Shown: positions 10,737 through 19,484, numbered from the stretch's first letter. The stretch: 64,000 nt of DNA from an uncultured Eubacteriales bacterium (GCA_902764875.1 CACWXP010000005.1:105053-169052); one strand, 5' to 3'. Numbers and translations are program-made. Notes: a model not told the origin generated them from the sequence alone.

Positions 10737-11492
10737 TTATAATCCGGATTGATGACTTTGGCAGATTTTCGTTGATGACTTTGGCGTTCTTTCTCTCCAA
10801 GTCATGTTCCGGATTTTCAACGTTTTCAGATAGGTTTTCTGCTCCGGCGTGATCCGATAGCTCTCGACGGCCTTCTGGATCGCTTTGTTGTGCGACCAGG
10901 TATCCAGCCTGCGGTTTTCGATATACGGCAGAATCGCTTCATATTGTTTCGCCAGGGCCGTGGCAAAGTACCAGGCGATCATCATGTTGACATAGTATTC
11001 TTCCGACCGGATGGCCGCGACCATTTCCGGGTATGCCGGATCAAAGTCCTCATCCAGATAGTGCTCCATCAGCATCCCGATGCCGAAACGCACCGTATAG
11101 GTTTTCGCTGAGCCGATCCATTTCCGGATTTCATCGGGGAGTTCCGCCCGATGCTTTTTGAAAACCCGGGGAGACATCTGGTCGCAGGTAGCCCAGTTAT
11201 CCACATAGGGCAGAAACCGGTTTAGTTCCCGGATGCACTTGCCGTAATCCTTCATCCCGGAGAGGATGAACGCATGCAGCTGGTTCTCCTCAAAATACAG
11301 ATGAGGCAGATCTTCCAGAAAAGCCCCGATCTCCTTCGAGGCGCCGTATTGCTTTGCCAGTTTCCGCAGTTCCGGCGTGCGCACACCGATCATGCTCTCC
11401 GGTTTAACTGTCGGAATGATCGGAATCTGAAAATCCCGGTACTTCACATCCTGCAACCGTTTCAGTTCTTCCCTGATCTCAGCAATGATCAT
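10737..11492 (-). CDS. AlkD-like DNA alkylation repair protein
   Basis: 251 residues made of HEAT-like helical repeats. Recognisable stretches are GVRTPELRKLAKQY, FILSGMKDYGKCIREL, VDNWATCDQMSP and MMIAWYFATALAK, which fit the DNA alkylation repair enzyme family (AlkD). Family members excise bulky or cationic alkylated bases without flipping them. The start lies 14 bases inside the end of the MATE exporter gene, so the two are probably co-translated. The last 20 or so residues (after KTYLKTLKI) look unlike the family and are read through a pair of 14-base direct repeats, so the original C-terminus may have been altered. Confidence 0.85.
   Translation of the reverse strand: MIIAEIREELKRLQDVKYRDFQIPIIPTVKPESMIGVRTPELRKLAKQYGASKEIGAFLEDLPHLYFEENQLHAFILSGMKDYGKCIRELNRFLPYVDNWATCDQMSPRVFKKHRAELPDEIRKWIGSAKTYTVRFGIGMLMEHYLDEDFDPAYPEMVAAIRSEEYYVNMMIAWYFATALAKQYEAILPYIENRRLDTWSHNKAIQKAVESYRITPEQKTYLKTLKIRNMTWRERTPKSSTKICQSHQSGL
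10749..10785. repeat. Direct repeat of 14 bases at the end of the alkD-like gene
   Basis: TTGATGACTTTGGC occurs at 10749-10762 and again at 10772-10785, a 23-base period. The copies sit between the AAA-ATPase stub and the end of the AlkD-like gene and may mark a small duplication or a deletion joint. Confidence 0.6.
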
Positions 11493-12864
11493 TCCTCATT
11501 TCCTCCCGGTCTTTGATCTTCATTTTTTTCCAGATCACATGAACCATCGTCATAAAGCACGCCGTGGCGCCGATTACCTGGCTGGCCAGTTCCGCCCAGA
11601 ACACGCCGTAAACACCCAGTCCGATGTTGGGAAGCAGAAGCGTCAGCGGCGCCACCAGCACAATTTTCCGCAGCAGCGAGAAAAACAGCGCATACCGCGG
11701 ATAGTTCAGCGCCACAAAGGTGGTCTGGCCGGCCTGCTGCAGGGCCATGAAGGGAAAAGCCCCGAAGAAGATCCGGCCACAGACAACGGTTGTGCCGATC
11801 AGCTGCTCATCCGAAGTGAAAATCCGGATCAGAGGTTCCGGAACAAACATGACCAGCGCCCACATGACCACGTTGATGGCAAGACCGCTCAGAAAAGTGA
11901 ACCGGATAGCTGCGGAAACCCGGGCATACTGTTTCGCGCCGTAGTTATAGCTCATGACGCTCTGGCCGCCCATCACAATCCCGCTGTTCGGCAGGCTCAT
12001 AATCTCCCGAAGGGAATTGATCAGGCTCATGGCCCCCACATAAACCGTGCTGAGTGCTCCGCCCCAGGTCTTCAGCATAATGTTCACAATCGCCTGGGTA
12101 ATGCTGTTGGTCACCTTAAAGGTGAAGCCGGTAACCCCGAGGCGCACAATCCGCTTCAGTTCATACCGGTCCAGATGCAGCCCCGTCAGCCGCAGGGCCG
12201 CTTTCCGGCCCCGGAGGAAGAAAAGCACCCACAGCGCGCTGACCGTCTGGGAAATCACCGTGGCCAGCGCGGCGCCCCGGATCCCCATGTTCAGCGTGTA
12301 AATCAGCAGCGGATCCAGCACAATGTTCAGTGCTGCCCCGATGATCACCGTCATCATCCCGATCTTCGGGAACCCCTGTGCGCTGATAAAAGGATTCATT
12401 CCCAGGCTGATCAGCACGGGAATCGTTCCAAGCACATAAATCCTGAAATATCCCATGGCCGCCGGCATCGTTTCATCATCGCCGCCCAGCCAGCGCAGAG
12501 TCAGCGGTGCCGTGAAGTACAGAAGCAGGGTCAGAACCGCCCCCGTGAGCAGAAGCATCGAGAAGGAGGTGCCCATGATCCGCTCGGCTTTTTCGTCTTC
12601 CTTTGCGCCCCGGGCGATGGTGGCCAGCGTTGCTCCGCCTGTGGAATACAGGTTGGCAAAGGCGCCGATCAGCGTTATGAGAGGAAAGCAGATGCCCAGA
12701 CCGGTCAGTGCCAACGTGCCGCCCTCCGCCATGTGACCGATATACATCCGATCCACAATGTTGTAAAGCACGTGAACAAACTCGGCCAGCATCATCGGCA
12801 GGCCGAGCCTCAGAATGATCAGGGACACCCTGCCCCTGGAAAAATCACCCGATACCGGCGTCAT
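11479..12864 (-). CDS. MATE family efflux transporter
   Basis: 461 residues, about 12 hydrophobic segments, beginning with the MATE N-terminal pattern (GRVSLIILRLGLPMMLAEFVHVLYNIVDRMYIG, first helix about residues 16-36) and containing a second, internally similar half from about residue 235. MATE proteins export drugs or metabolites in exchange for sodium ions or protons. The gene is about 80 bases downstream of nothing on the same strand and overlaps the AlkD-like gene by 14 bases, a pairing that suggests export plus repair of alkylating or genotoxic compounds. Substrate not readable. Confidence 0.93.
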   Translation of the reverse strand: MTPVSGDFSRGRVSLIILRLGLPMMLAEFVHVLYNIVDRMYIGHMAEGGTLALTGLGICFPLITLIGAFANLYSTGGATLATIARGAKEDEKAERIMGTSFSMLLLTGAVLTLLLYFTAPLTLRWLGGDDETMPAAMGYFRIYVLGTIPVLISLGMNPFISAQGFPKIGMMTVIIGAALNIVLDPLLIYTLNMGIRGAALATVISQTVSALWVLFFLRGRKAALRLTGLHLDRYELKRIVRLGVTGFTFKVTNSITQAIVNIMLKTWGGALSTVYVGAMSLINSLREIMSLPNSGIVMGGQSVMSYNYGAKQYARVSAAIRFTFLSGLAINVVMWALVMFVPEPLIRIFTSDEQLIGTTVVCGRIFFGAFPFMALQQAGQTTFVALNYPRYALFFSLLRKIVLVAPLTLLLPNIGLGVYGVFWAELASQVIGATACFMTMVHVIWKKMKIKDREEMRNDHC

Positions 12865-12942
12865 CTGATTCCCTCATTCCCATGCCGCCCGTGATGTAAA
12901 TGATCGCATGCCTCCGGCGTCAGCATTATTCTGACATGTTGC

Positions 12943-14388
12943 TCACTGAATTCCTTCCAGCGCCGTACCGTTCACATAAAGCGTATATCCGTTTCCGATC
13001 ACGTTCGCCGGATCTCCTTCAAAGGAAGTGATGGAGGTATCCGCGGTCAGGGTCCAGGTGCTGGTGCTGTCCAGAATCACGCTGACGGTGCCGATGTCGG
13101 TGGACACGACGCTTTCCTTCGCGTTGACAATCTCTCCGCTGAAGGTTCCTTCAAAGGAAGATCCGTTCTGCAGCGTCAGCGTGAATTCGGCATTGTCGCC
13201 CACCAGGATCGTGCCGCTCAGCTTCTGACCGTCCGCAATCAGCTCCGCAATATTGCCCGCGCCGTTCCATCCGTCGTCGCAAACGGAGAGAAGCACGTCG
13301 CTGCCTTCATTCGCCAGTTCCACCCCGCTCAGGGTAATCACCGCGTGGGTGTTCGTCACGTGGAACATATGCCCGCTCAGGCTGGTCAGGCTGCCGCCGG
13401 CCATCGTAAAGGCGGAAGTACCGCTGTCCGCGTCGCCGCTCATGGACTGATAGATCATGATCGTGTCCAGGAAGGTGGCGTTTCCGTTGCACTGGGTGTT
13501 GCTGGCCGTCAGGTCGCAGTTCTCCAGCGTAATGCTGTTCTTTCCTTCAATGCAAACGCCTTCCGACAGGTTGGAAACCAGCGCCGCGTTCTTCACGGTG
13601 ATGTCCGCAGTGGAATAAATCGCCGGAGAGCCCAGTCCGTTCGTAGTGTAACTGCCGCCGTCGACGACCACGGTGCCGCCGCCCCGGTCGGTGCGGATCG
13701 CCGCGGAAGACCGGCCGGATGTGTTGACGGTCAGGTTGCTGGCATAGGTAACTCCGCCGCCGGTGGTCATAATGCCGCCGGAGCCGTCTCCGGTGGTGGT
13801 AATCACCGTATCCGAAATGATCACCGTGGTTCCGTCGCCTTCCGCGCCGTTTCTGCCGCCGTTTCCGCCGTAGGAGAACACGCCGTTCGCCCCGGAAGCG
13901 GAGGTCTCAATCGTGCCGCCGGTAATCGTGGTCATGGATCCGCCCATCACCAGCAGCCCGGCGTTCAGGCCGTAGAAGTTGCAGTTATCCCCGCCGTCGG
14001 AATTTCCGGTCTTGGTCACCGTCGGATTGCTGATCGTCACCGCATCCGCGGTGTTCACGATCAGGGCGCTTTCATCCGCGGTGTCGGAGACATACGTTCC
14101 GTCCGCCAGTTCGGCCGCTTCCGTCACTTCCGTGGCCGCGGCATATTCAAAGGAAGAAGTGCTTCCTCCGGGAGGCGTTCCGCCGCCGAATCCACCGCCT
14201 TCACCGTCCGGTTTTTCCGGAGGCTGTCCGTTTTCTCCGCCGGGAGGTGTCATATCCCCGTCAGGCTTTTCCGGTGGCTGACCGTTTTCTCCGCTCGGAG
14301 GCGCAGACGGCGCCCCGTTCTCTTCGGCTATCGCCGCCGTGCTGAACATCATGGCCAGAATCAGTAAAACACAAAACATCTTTTTCAT
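12943..14388 (-). CDS. Secreted Pro/Gly-rich protein with beta-helix-like repetitive domain
   Basis: 481 residues. A signal peptide (MKKMFCVLLILAMMFSTAAIA, cleavage about residue 21) is followed by a low-complexity region of about 60 residues with two copies of ENGQPPEKPDG and Gly/Pro runs. The rest is Thr/Ser/Gly/Asn-rich with regularly spaced beta turns (for example GGTIETSASGANGVF, SNLTVNTSGRSSAAI, GGSYTTNGLGSPAIY), as in right-handed beta-helix proteins. No catalytic motif, sortase signal or SLH domain was seen. It could bind polysaccharide or cell surface material. It is followed downstream by nothing on its strand for about 80 bases and lies in a cluster with a histidine phosphatase, a two-component system and a second secreted repeat protein. 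Confidence 0.8.
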   Translation of the reverse strand: MKKMFCVLLILAMMFSTAAIAEENGAPSAPPSGENGQPPEKPDGDMTPPGGENGQPPEKPDGEGGGFGGGTPPGGSTSSFEYAAATEVTEAAELADGTYVSDTADESALIVNTADAVTISNPTVTKTGNSDGGDNCNFYGLNAGLLVMGGSMTTITGGTIETSASGANGVFSYGGNGGRNGAEGDGTTVIISDTVITTTGDGSGGIMTTGGGVTYASNLTVNTSGRSSAAIRTDRGGGTVVVDGGSYTTNGLGSPAIYSTADITVKNAALVSNLSEGVCIEGKNSITLENCDLTASNTQCNGNATFLDTIMIYQSMSGDADSGTSAFTMAGGSLTSLSGHMFHVTNTHAVITLSGVELANEGSDVLLSVCDDGWNGAGNIAELIADGQKLSGTILVGDNAEFTLTLQNGSSFEGTFSGEIVNAKESVVSTDIGTVSVILDSTSTWTLTADTSITSFEGDPANVIGNGYTLYVNGTALEGIQ

Positions 14389-14513
14389 CGCATCAGAACC
14401 GCCTTTCTTTGCTCAGTGCCGGTTTCTTTCCCCCGGCAGCTGTTATTATCCGCGGTATCCTTGAAAAAACATTGAACGTCCACAGCAATGACAAATTACG
14501 CTGAAATCCGTTC

Positions 14514-15065
14514 TCAGATCAGCCGGATCATTTTGCAGTTTACAATTCCCGGTGTCCAGAAATCTTCTCTGGGAAGTTTCCGGATCTGGCTGATGATGCT
14601 CAGGTTCATGGCCCCGTGGCCGACAATCAGTACATCTTTTCCTTCTTTTATCAGAGGATCAATGACTTCCCGGAGAAAACTCCCGGTTCGTGCGAACAGT
14701 TCGTCAAAGGTCTCCGCTCCGCCCACGGAACGGGTATAGGCCTCCGGATGCTGAAAAATGACATTGACCGGGCAGTCCGGGATGCTGAAGCTGTTTTCAG
14801 TCCCTTCATATTCGCCGAAACTCATTTCCCGCAGCCGGTCGTCCGTCCGGATCGGAATATGCCGTCCCCGGAGCACGATTTCAGCTGTTTCCCTGGCCCG
14901 GATCAGCGGTGAACAGTAGCATATGTCCAGCGGAACATCCATATATTCCTCCCGGGCCGCTTCCGCCATGCGCCTTCCCTCTTCATTCAGCGGGATATCC
15001 GTCCGGCCCTGCAGTTTGTGACGGTCGTTCCAGTCCGTCCGGCCATGCCGCATAATATATAGCAT
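14514..15065 (-). CDS. Histidine phosphatase family protein (phosphoglycerate-mutase-like)
   Basis: 183 residues with the catalytic RHG motif at the start (MLYIMRHGRTDWN, H7), the conserved SPLIRARETA block and the second histidine in IVGHGAMN. Members dephosphorylate small phosphorylated metabolites or cell-wall precursors such as alpha-ribazole phosphate. The substrate here cannot be told. The start is supported by AGGAGG seven bases upstream. A short, twice-deleted copy of this gene lies at 45277-45393. Confidence 0.9.
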   Translation of the reverse strand: MLYIMRHGRTDWNDRHKLQGRTDIPLNEEGRRMAEAAREEYMDVPLDICYCSPLIRARETAEIVLRGRHIPIRTDDRLREMSFGEYEGTENSFSIPDCPVNVIFQHPEAYTRSVGGAETFDELFARTGSFLREVIDPLIKEGKDVLIVGHGAMNLSIISQIRKLPREDFWTPGIVNCKMIRLI

Positions 15066-15138
15066 CCCAACCTCCTGAGTTCCGGTTTTTTCCGCTTCAC
15101 AGGATGTCTCCGTATTTCATTCCTGTTTAAACCGCTTT

Positions 15139-16446
15139 TCAGGCGTTCAGTGTCACCGTAAACGTTGTTCCTTTTCCTTCTTTGCTTTCCACGGAAATCT
15201 TCCCGTGGTGTGTGTCCACGATGGATCGGGCAATCGCCAACCCAAGGCCGTGACCGCCCGTTTCGCTGCCGTGGGCCGGATCCGCCCGCCAGAAGCGGTC
15301 AAAGATCTTTTCCTGATCCTCCGGCGCGATGGGATTTCCCGTGTTAAACACGCGGATCTCCCGCTGTTTGCCCCGGGCGTTCAGGCTGATCCGGATCTGT
15401 CCGCCTTCGTCCGAATATTTCAGCGCGTTGGAAAGAAGAATCACCGCCAGCTGCTTGATCATTTCCTCGTTGCCGTTGCATTCGATCCCGTCCGGAATGT
15501 CGTATTCCAGGATTTTTCCGGCCTCATAAACCGTGCTTTCAAAAGGAAGCACGACGTCCAGCAGCGCGTGGCTCAGGTCAAAGGGTTTCATTTCAATACC
15601 CTTTTCCTGCCGGTCCAGCCGGGCCAGCGTCAGCAGATTCCGCACAAGGCTGTCCGTCCGCCGGACTTCGCTGCGGATATAGCCCAGGTATTCGTTCTGC
15701 CCGATCTCCTGCTCCAGCACCTCCGCGTTGGCGGAAATCACAGCCAGCGGCGTCTTCAGCTCGTGGCTGGCGTCGGATACAAACTGCTTCTGCCGCACAA
15801 AAGCTTCCTCCACCGGCCGCACCATACGGCGGATCAGCAGCCAGGCCAGCAGGGAAAGCAGCACGCAGGCGGCGGCCGTTACCAGAATCACGGAGCGAAG
15901 CGTACTCTCGGCGGAAAGGTAATCCAGTCGCGCGTCCAGCACCAGCACCTTTGTCTCGTCGTTTTTGTTCGTTTTCCGGTAAAACTGCGTTCCGATCCTG
16001 CCGCTTTCCTTGCCTTCGGCCAGAACGGCTTCCACCATCTCGGCAATCTGCCCGTCCGAATACAGATCCGTTCTTTCGGAGGACCAGGACGCCACCGTTC
16101 CGTCCTCGTTCAGGGTAATCGAATAGGAGTTGCCCAGTTCCGCGGCAGCGGCGTCCCGTCCGTTGCGGATCTCCGGCGGCTGCCCTTTGTCTTTGGGCCA
16201 GCTTTTTTCCGATTCGTGTTTCTTCTTTCCGTCGTCGTCCGGTTTTTTACCGTCGTCGTCCGGCTTTGACATTTCCCCGCGGCCGGGATTCCCGTTCTTC
16301 TCCGCCAGCGCAGAAAGAGAGTTCTCCGCCTGAGCGGCAATATTCCGCTGGGTGGACAGGTGAATGGCCAGCACAATCCCGACGGATACGACAACCAGCA
16401 CGGCGATTACCAGGAAGGTCATGCGAAACCGAAGGCGTCTGATCAT
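15139..16446 (-). CDS. Sensor histidine kinase of an OmpR-type two-component system
   Basis: The ATG at 16444-16446 overlaps the response-regulator stop (ATGA), giving 435 residues. Longer reading is possible but starts inside the regulator gene. Helix 1 is about residues 9-30. An extracytoplasmic region (31-183) contains a charged low-complexity block KPDDDGKKPDDDGKK near residues 61-75, and helix 2 is about 184-204. The dimerisation domain has SDASHELKTPL with H228 as phospho-acceptor, and the ATP-binding domain has NALKYSDEGG, DRFWRADP and GGHGLGLAIARSIV. It phosphorylates the regulator encoded just upstream. The acidic/basic repeat could sense cations or cationic peptides, which is speculation. 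Confidence 0.92.
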   Translation of the reverse strand: MIRRLRFRMTFLVIAVLVVVSVGIVLAIHLSTQRNIAAQAENSLSALAEKNGNPGRGEMSKPDDDGKKPDDDGKKKHESEKSWPKDKGQPPEIRNGRDAAAAELGNSYSITLNEDGTVASWSSERTDLYSDGQIAEMVEAVLAEGKESGRIGTQFYRKTNKNDETKVLVLDARLDYLSAESTLRSVILVTAAACVLLSLLAWLLIRRMVRPVEEAFVRQKQFVSDASHELKTPLAVISANAEVLEQEIGQNEYLGYIRSEVRRTDSLVRNLLTLARLDRQEKGIEMKPFDLSHALLDVVLPFESTVYEAGKILEYDIPDGIECNGNEEMIKQLAVILLSNALKYSDEGGQIRISLNARGKQREIRVFNTGNPIAPEDQEKIFDRFWRADPAHGSETGGHGLGLAIARSIVDTHHGKISVESKEGKGTTFTVTLNA

Positions 16447-17123
16447 GTCTCTTCCTCCAGGGAATATCCCAGTCCGCGGGTGGCCCGGATCTTCATCCGG
16501 CTGCCGATGAAACTCAGTTTCTTGCGCAGGAACGAAACGTATACTTCCAGGTTGTTGTATTCCGCATCGCTTTCCAGGCCCCATACCTTGTCCTGCATCG
16601 TTTCCTTTGTCAGGATCTGCGCCGGATTGCGCAGAAACAGCTCCATCAGCTGGTATTCCTTCGCGCCGAGTTTGATTTCCGCGCCGCTCTCCGTGTTCCG
16701 GAGTTTTGCGTCTTTCTGTTCCAGACAAATATCTCCGTAGGACAGGGTCATGATCGGGGTGCGATTTCCCCGGCGGGTGATCGCGTGCAGGCAGCTGACC
16801 AGTTCCGCGGACTCAAAGGGTTTGGGCAGGTAATAATCCGCGCCGCTGTCCAGTCCGGTCAGCCGGTCCTCCAGCGACGCCCGGGCGGTCAGCATCAGCA
16901 CCGGGGTTGAAATCTTTTCCTTTCGAAGCTCCCGCAGCACGGAAAAGCCGTCCATCCCGGGAAGCATCACGTCCAGGATGATGGCGTCGTATTCGCTGCT
17001 CAGTGCCCAGTCCAGCCCGTCGGTCCCGGTATAAACAGGATCCACCGTCATCCGTTCCTTTTCCAGCAATTTGCAGATGGCTGCAGACAGATTCCGCTCA
17101 TCTTCCACCAGTAATACCCGCAT
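16443..17123 (-). CDS. OmpR/PhoB-type response regulator
   Basis: 226 residues from the ATG at 17121-17123, chosen because GGAGGTGCAAT precedes it and the protein then begins with the receiver domain (MRVLLVEDERN). The phospho-acceptor is D51 in AIILDVMLPG, with T in MLTAR and K in LPKPF also present. The C-terminal winged-helix domain includes LTKETMQDKVWG and VSFLRKKL and ends with RATRGLGYSLEEE. It forms a two-gene operon with the sensor kinase (4-base overlap). Likely targets are the flanking secreted-protein genes, by context only. Confidence 0.93.
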   Translation of the reverse strand: MRVLLVEDERNLSAAICKLLEKERMTVDPVYTGTDGLDWALSSEYDAIILDVMLPGMDGFSVLRELRKEKISTPVLMLTARASLEDRLTGLDSGADYYLPKPFESAELVSCLHAITRRGNRTPIMTLSYGDICLEQKDAKLRNTESGAEIKLGAKEYQLMELFLRNPAQILTKETMQDKVWGLESDAEYNNLEVYVSFLRKKLSFIGSRMKIRATRGLGYSLEEET

Positions 17124-17181
17124 ATTGCACCTCCGTTCTCTGTTCGAATCATACCACAGGAAACCCTCGGGCAGCAAGAAG

Positions 17182-17208
17182 GGACTCCCGGAAAAGCTCC
17201 GGGAGTCC
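17182..17208 (-). terminator. Hairpin between the repeat-protein gene and the two-component operon
   Basis: A 10-bp stem ggactcccgg / ccgggagtcc with a 7-base loop, just after the stop of the secreted repeat protein (17221). The following minus-strand sequence is cttcttgctg, only weakly U-rich, so termination is probable rather than certain. Confidence 0.55.
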
Positions 17209-17220
17209 GTGGACTCAGGT

Positions 17221-17826
17221 TCAGGTCGTGCCAGCGCTGTCGGTGGAGCTCTCCGTGCTCTGCTGCAGCGTCGCCAGGCTGTTCAGATAGTTGATGATCG
17301 CGTCATAAACGTCCTGTGAAATCACGTTCTCTTTCAGCAGCTGATCCAGATCAAGCCCTGCACCGGATTTCCCCGTGCGCCCGTTTTTCGCGTTGTCGTG
17401 TTTCCGGTTTCCCCCGTTCTGCCCGGGTGTCTGCGGCTGTGGTGCATTCTGCTCCGGCGTCTGCGGCTGCTGGCCGTTCTGGTCGGGTGTCTGCGGCTGC
17501 TGACCGTTCTGGTTCGGCGTCTGCGGCTGCTGACCGTTCTGGTTCGGCGTCTGCGGCTGCTGACCGTTCTGGTCCGGCGCCTGCTGTTGCTGACCGTTCC
17601 GGCCGGGCTTCTGTCCGTGGCCCGGCTTCTGTTGCGGCGCGGCCTGATTGTTCCGGTTGTTGCGGGTGGCAGACGCCACCGCGTCCGTCGTTTCGGTTGT
17701 CGTTTCGGTCGTCGTTTCCGTCGTTGCCGTTGTCTCTGTCGTTTCCGTTGATTCCGCCATTGCGGGCAGGGATAACGCACAGATCAGCAGCGCGGCCGCC
17801 AGGGTCATCGTCAGTATTCTTTTCAT
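17221..17826 (-). CDS. Secreted Gln/Pro/Asn-rich repeat protein
   Basis: 201 residues. The signal peptide (MKRILTMTLAAALLICALSL, cleavage about AMA at residue 23) is followed by a run of Thr/Glu repeats and then about five tandem copies of a 10-residue unit QNGQQPQTP(N/D/E/G). A short C-terminal segment is predicted helical (GLDLDQLLKENVISQDVYDAIINYL), ending in a Ser/Thr-rich tail. No anchor motif is seen. Its position directly upstream of a two-component operon, and its resemblance in style to the Pro/Gly protein at 12943-14388, suggest a surface or matrix role. No family recognised. Confidence 0.75.
   Translation of the reverse strand: MKRILTMTLAAALLICALSLPAMAESTETTETTATTETTTETTTETTDAVASATRNNRNNQAAPQQKPGHGQKPGRNGQQQQAPDQNGQQPQTPNQNGQQPQTPNQNGQQPQTPDQNGQQPQTPEQNAPQPQTPGQNGGNRKHDNAKNGRTGKSGAGLDLDQLLKENVISQDVYDAIINYLNSLATLQQSTESSTDSAGTT
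17455..17585 (-). repeat. Tandem repeat of a 30-bp coding unit
   Basis: Three nearly identical and one or two diverged 30-bp units encode QNGQQPQTPx in the secreted protein 17221-17826. The copies are almost identical at DNA level, which points to recent expansion and possible copy-number variation between strains. Confidence 0.8.
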
Positions 17827-17998
17827 GGTTCAACCTCCGTTTCTTTTGCTCCGTTTTTTTCGGTCTGTCCTCAGGTTCTGTTTCTGATGACGGTGCAAGC
17901 ATAATCGATAAAGCTTGATTGAAGATTGAAAAAACACATCTTATAGAAGCTGCCTGCTGTTTTCTTCCTTTGACAAATCATTCAACCATAACCGGTAT

Positions 17999-19192
17999 TC
18001 ATTGCGTGACCTGCTTCTTTTTGGCGTTCCTGCCAAGCAAAATCAGCGAAACAATCAGCACCAGCGGGAATATGCTTCCGGCCAGCATACCGAATTGCAG
18101 GCTGTCGCCTGCCTGCTGGGAAACCGTGCCGACCAGACTTGGCCCGAATGCGCCGCCCAGATCACCGGCCATGGCAAGAAAAGCGAACAGCGCAGTACCG
18201 CCCCGGGGAAGACGTGGGGACGTGATGCTGATCGTGCCCGGCCACATGATGCCAACAGAAAACCCGCAGAAAATACAGCCGATCAGTCCCAGGACAGGAC
18301 TGGAAGACAGGGACGCCAGCAGATAGCAGCACAGACACAGGATACCGGAACCGATCATATAATGATTCAGATTGATCTTAGCGCCGTATTTTCCGTAAAT
18401 CACCCGGCTGATCCCCATAGTCACCGCGAACATGCAGGGGCCGATCAGGTCACCTATGGATTTTGAGAAACCAAGCGCCGCCTCCGTATAAGCCGAGGCC
18501 CACTGCGCCATGGCCATTTCTGACGCTCCTGCGCAGACCATCAGCAGGATCGATACCCAGAACAGCGGCTTCCTGAACAGCTGCCCGATAGTCATTCCCT
18601 TGCCTTCCTCCGTCAGATGCTCAATCGGGCATGTGGCAAAGTTGAAGATGTTGTACAGCGGGATCAGTGCCCACACGCATGCAAGAATCCGCCAGCTGCC
18701 GATTCCAAAGACCGTGAAAAAGACAGATGACAGTAGAATGACGCCGACAGATCCCCAGCAGTAGAAGGAATGCAGCAGGCTCATGACCGCTTCCTTATGG
18801 TCGAAAGGACAGGCTTCCACAATGGGGCTGCACAGCACCTCGATCAGTCCGCTGCCGATGGCGTATACAATGACGCAGGTAATAATGCCCGCAAAGGGAT
18901 CGGCGCACAGATCCGGGATGAAAGCCAGTCCGACCAGACCGAGGACAGACGCCACCTCTGACGCAACCACACTCTTTCGATAACCAATTTTATCCACAAA
19001 CCTGGCGCAGAATATATCCACCACCAGCTGGGTAAAGTAAAACGCGGTGGAGATCAGGGCGATTCTGCCCAGCGAGATGCCGTAATCGGCGTGGAATTTC
19101 AGGAACAGCAGCGGTGCGAAATTCGCCGCGATGGCCTGGGTGATAAAGCCCAGGTAACAGGCTTTCAGAGTCTTTTGGTAATTCTTCTTCAC
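17999..19192 (-). CDS. Major facilitator superfamily transporter
   Basis: 397 residues with about 12 membrane helices. The start is GTG at 19190-19192, supported by GAGGAGG seven bases upstream. The first half contains the MFS loop DIFCARFVDKIGYRKSV, and the middle cytoplasmic loop lies near CPIEHLTEEGKG. The overall pattern resembles the fucose-permease/sugar MFS subgroup. It probably moves a sugar or small organic molecule in symport. The gene stands alone. The remains of an AraC-type regulator gene on the other strand (19290-19484) suggest that its former regulator has been lost. Confidence 0.88.
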   Translation of the reverse strand: MKKNYQKTLKACYLGFITQAIAANFAPLLFLKFHADYGISLGRIALISTAFYFTQLVVDIFCARFVDKIGYRKSVVASEVASVLGLVGLAFIPDLCADPFAGIITCVIVYAIGSGLIEVLCSPIVEACPFDHKEAVMSLLHSFYCWGSVGVILLSSVFFTVFGIGSWRILACVWALIPLYNIFNFATCPIEHLTEEGKGMTIGQLFRKPLFWVSILLMVCAGASEMAMAQWASAYTEAALGFSKSIGDLIGPCMFAVTMGISRVIYGKYGAKINLNHYMIGSGILCLCCYLLASLSSSPVLGLIGCIFCGFSVGIMWPGTISITSPRLPRGGTALFAFLAMAGDLGGAFGPSLVGTVSQQAGDSLQFGMLAGSIFPLVLIVSLILLGRNAKKKQVTQ

Positions 19193-19289
19193 AGCATTTC
19201 CTCCTCGAAACTTTCGACTGCTTTTGAATTATATCCCGTTTATAATTGTTCTTCATTAGACAGAATACCATATTCATAGTACAATATTC

Positions 19290-19484
19290 CAGCAGGGAAT
19301 TCATCAGTCTCCGATTTCTTACGTGATTGAGTTCCGTCTGAAACAGGCGGCAAAACTGCTCACTTCAACCGAAAAAACCATCGCCGGGATCGCGGAAGAA
19401 ACCGACTTTGAAAGCTCAGCATATTTTTGCCGGAAATTCAAGGAGCTATATGGGATAACGCCAAAGGCTTATCGAAACAAATAA
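19290..19484 (+). pseudogene. C-terminal remnant of an AraC-family regulator
   Basis: Reading on the plus strand gives SPISYVIEFRLKQAAKLL, a linker, IAGIAEETDFESSAYFCRKF and then KELYGITPKAYRNK followed by a stop. This is the second helix-turn-helix and closing signature of AraC/XylS regulators. The upstream 200 or so residues (cupin part and first helix-turn-helix) are missing, and no start codon with ribosome site is present. Divergent from the MFS gene, it may once have controlled it. Confidence 0.8.

Noticed and set aside
13345-14367. 340-codon plus-strand frame opposite the secreted beta-helix-like protein
   Set aside because: Low-complexity coding repeats on the other strand keep it open. 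It has no start signal and no domain.
15139-16728. 529-codon version of the histidine kinase
   Set aside because: The first 94 codons lie inside the response-regulator gene and have no homology. The ATGA junction at 16443-16446 with the membrane helix right after it is the natural start.
17455-17585. Possible CRISPR array
   Set aside because: The 30-bp units are contiguous with no spacers and encode an in-frame peptide repeat in a secreted protein.
17316-17918. Plus-strand and other-frame ORFs over the repeat region
   Set aside because: Tandem coding repeats keep all frames open. The frame with signal peptide and ribosome site is the real one.
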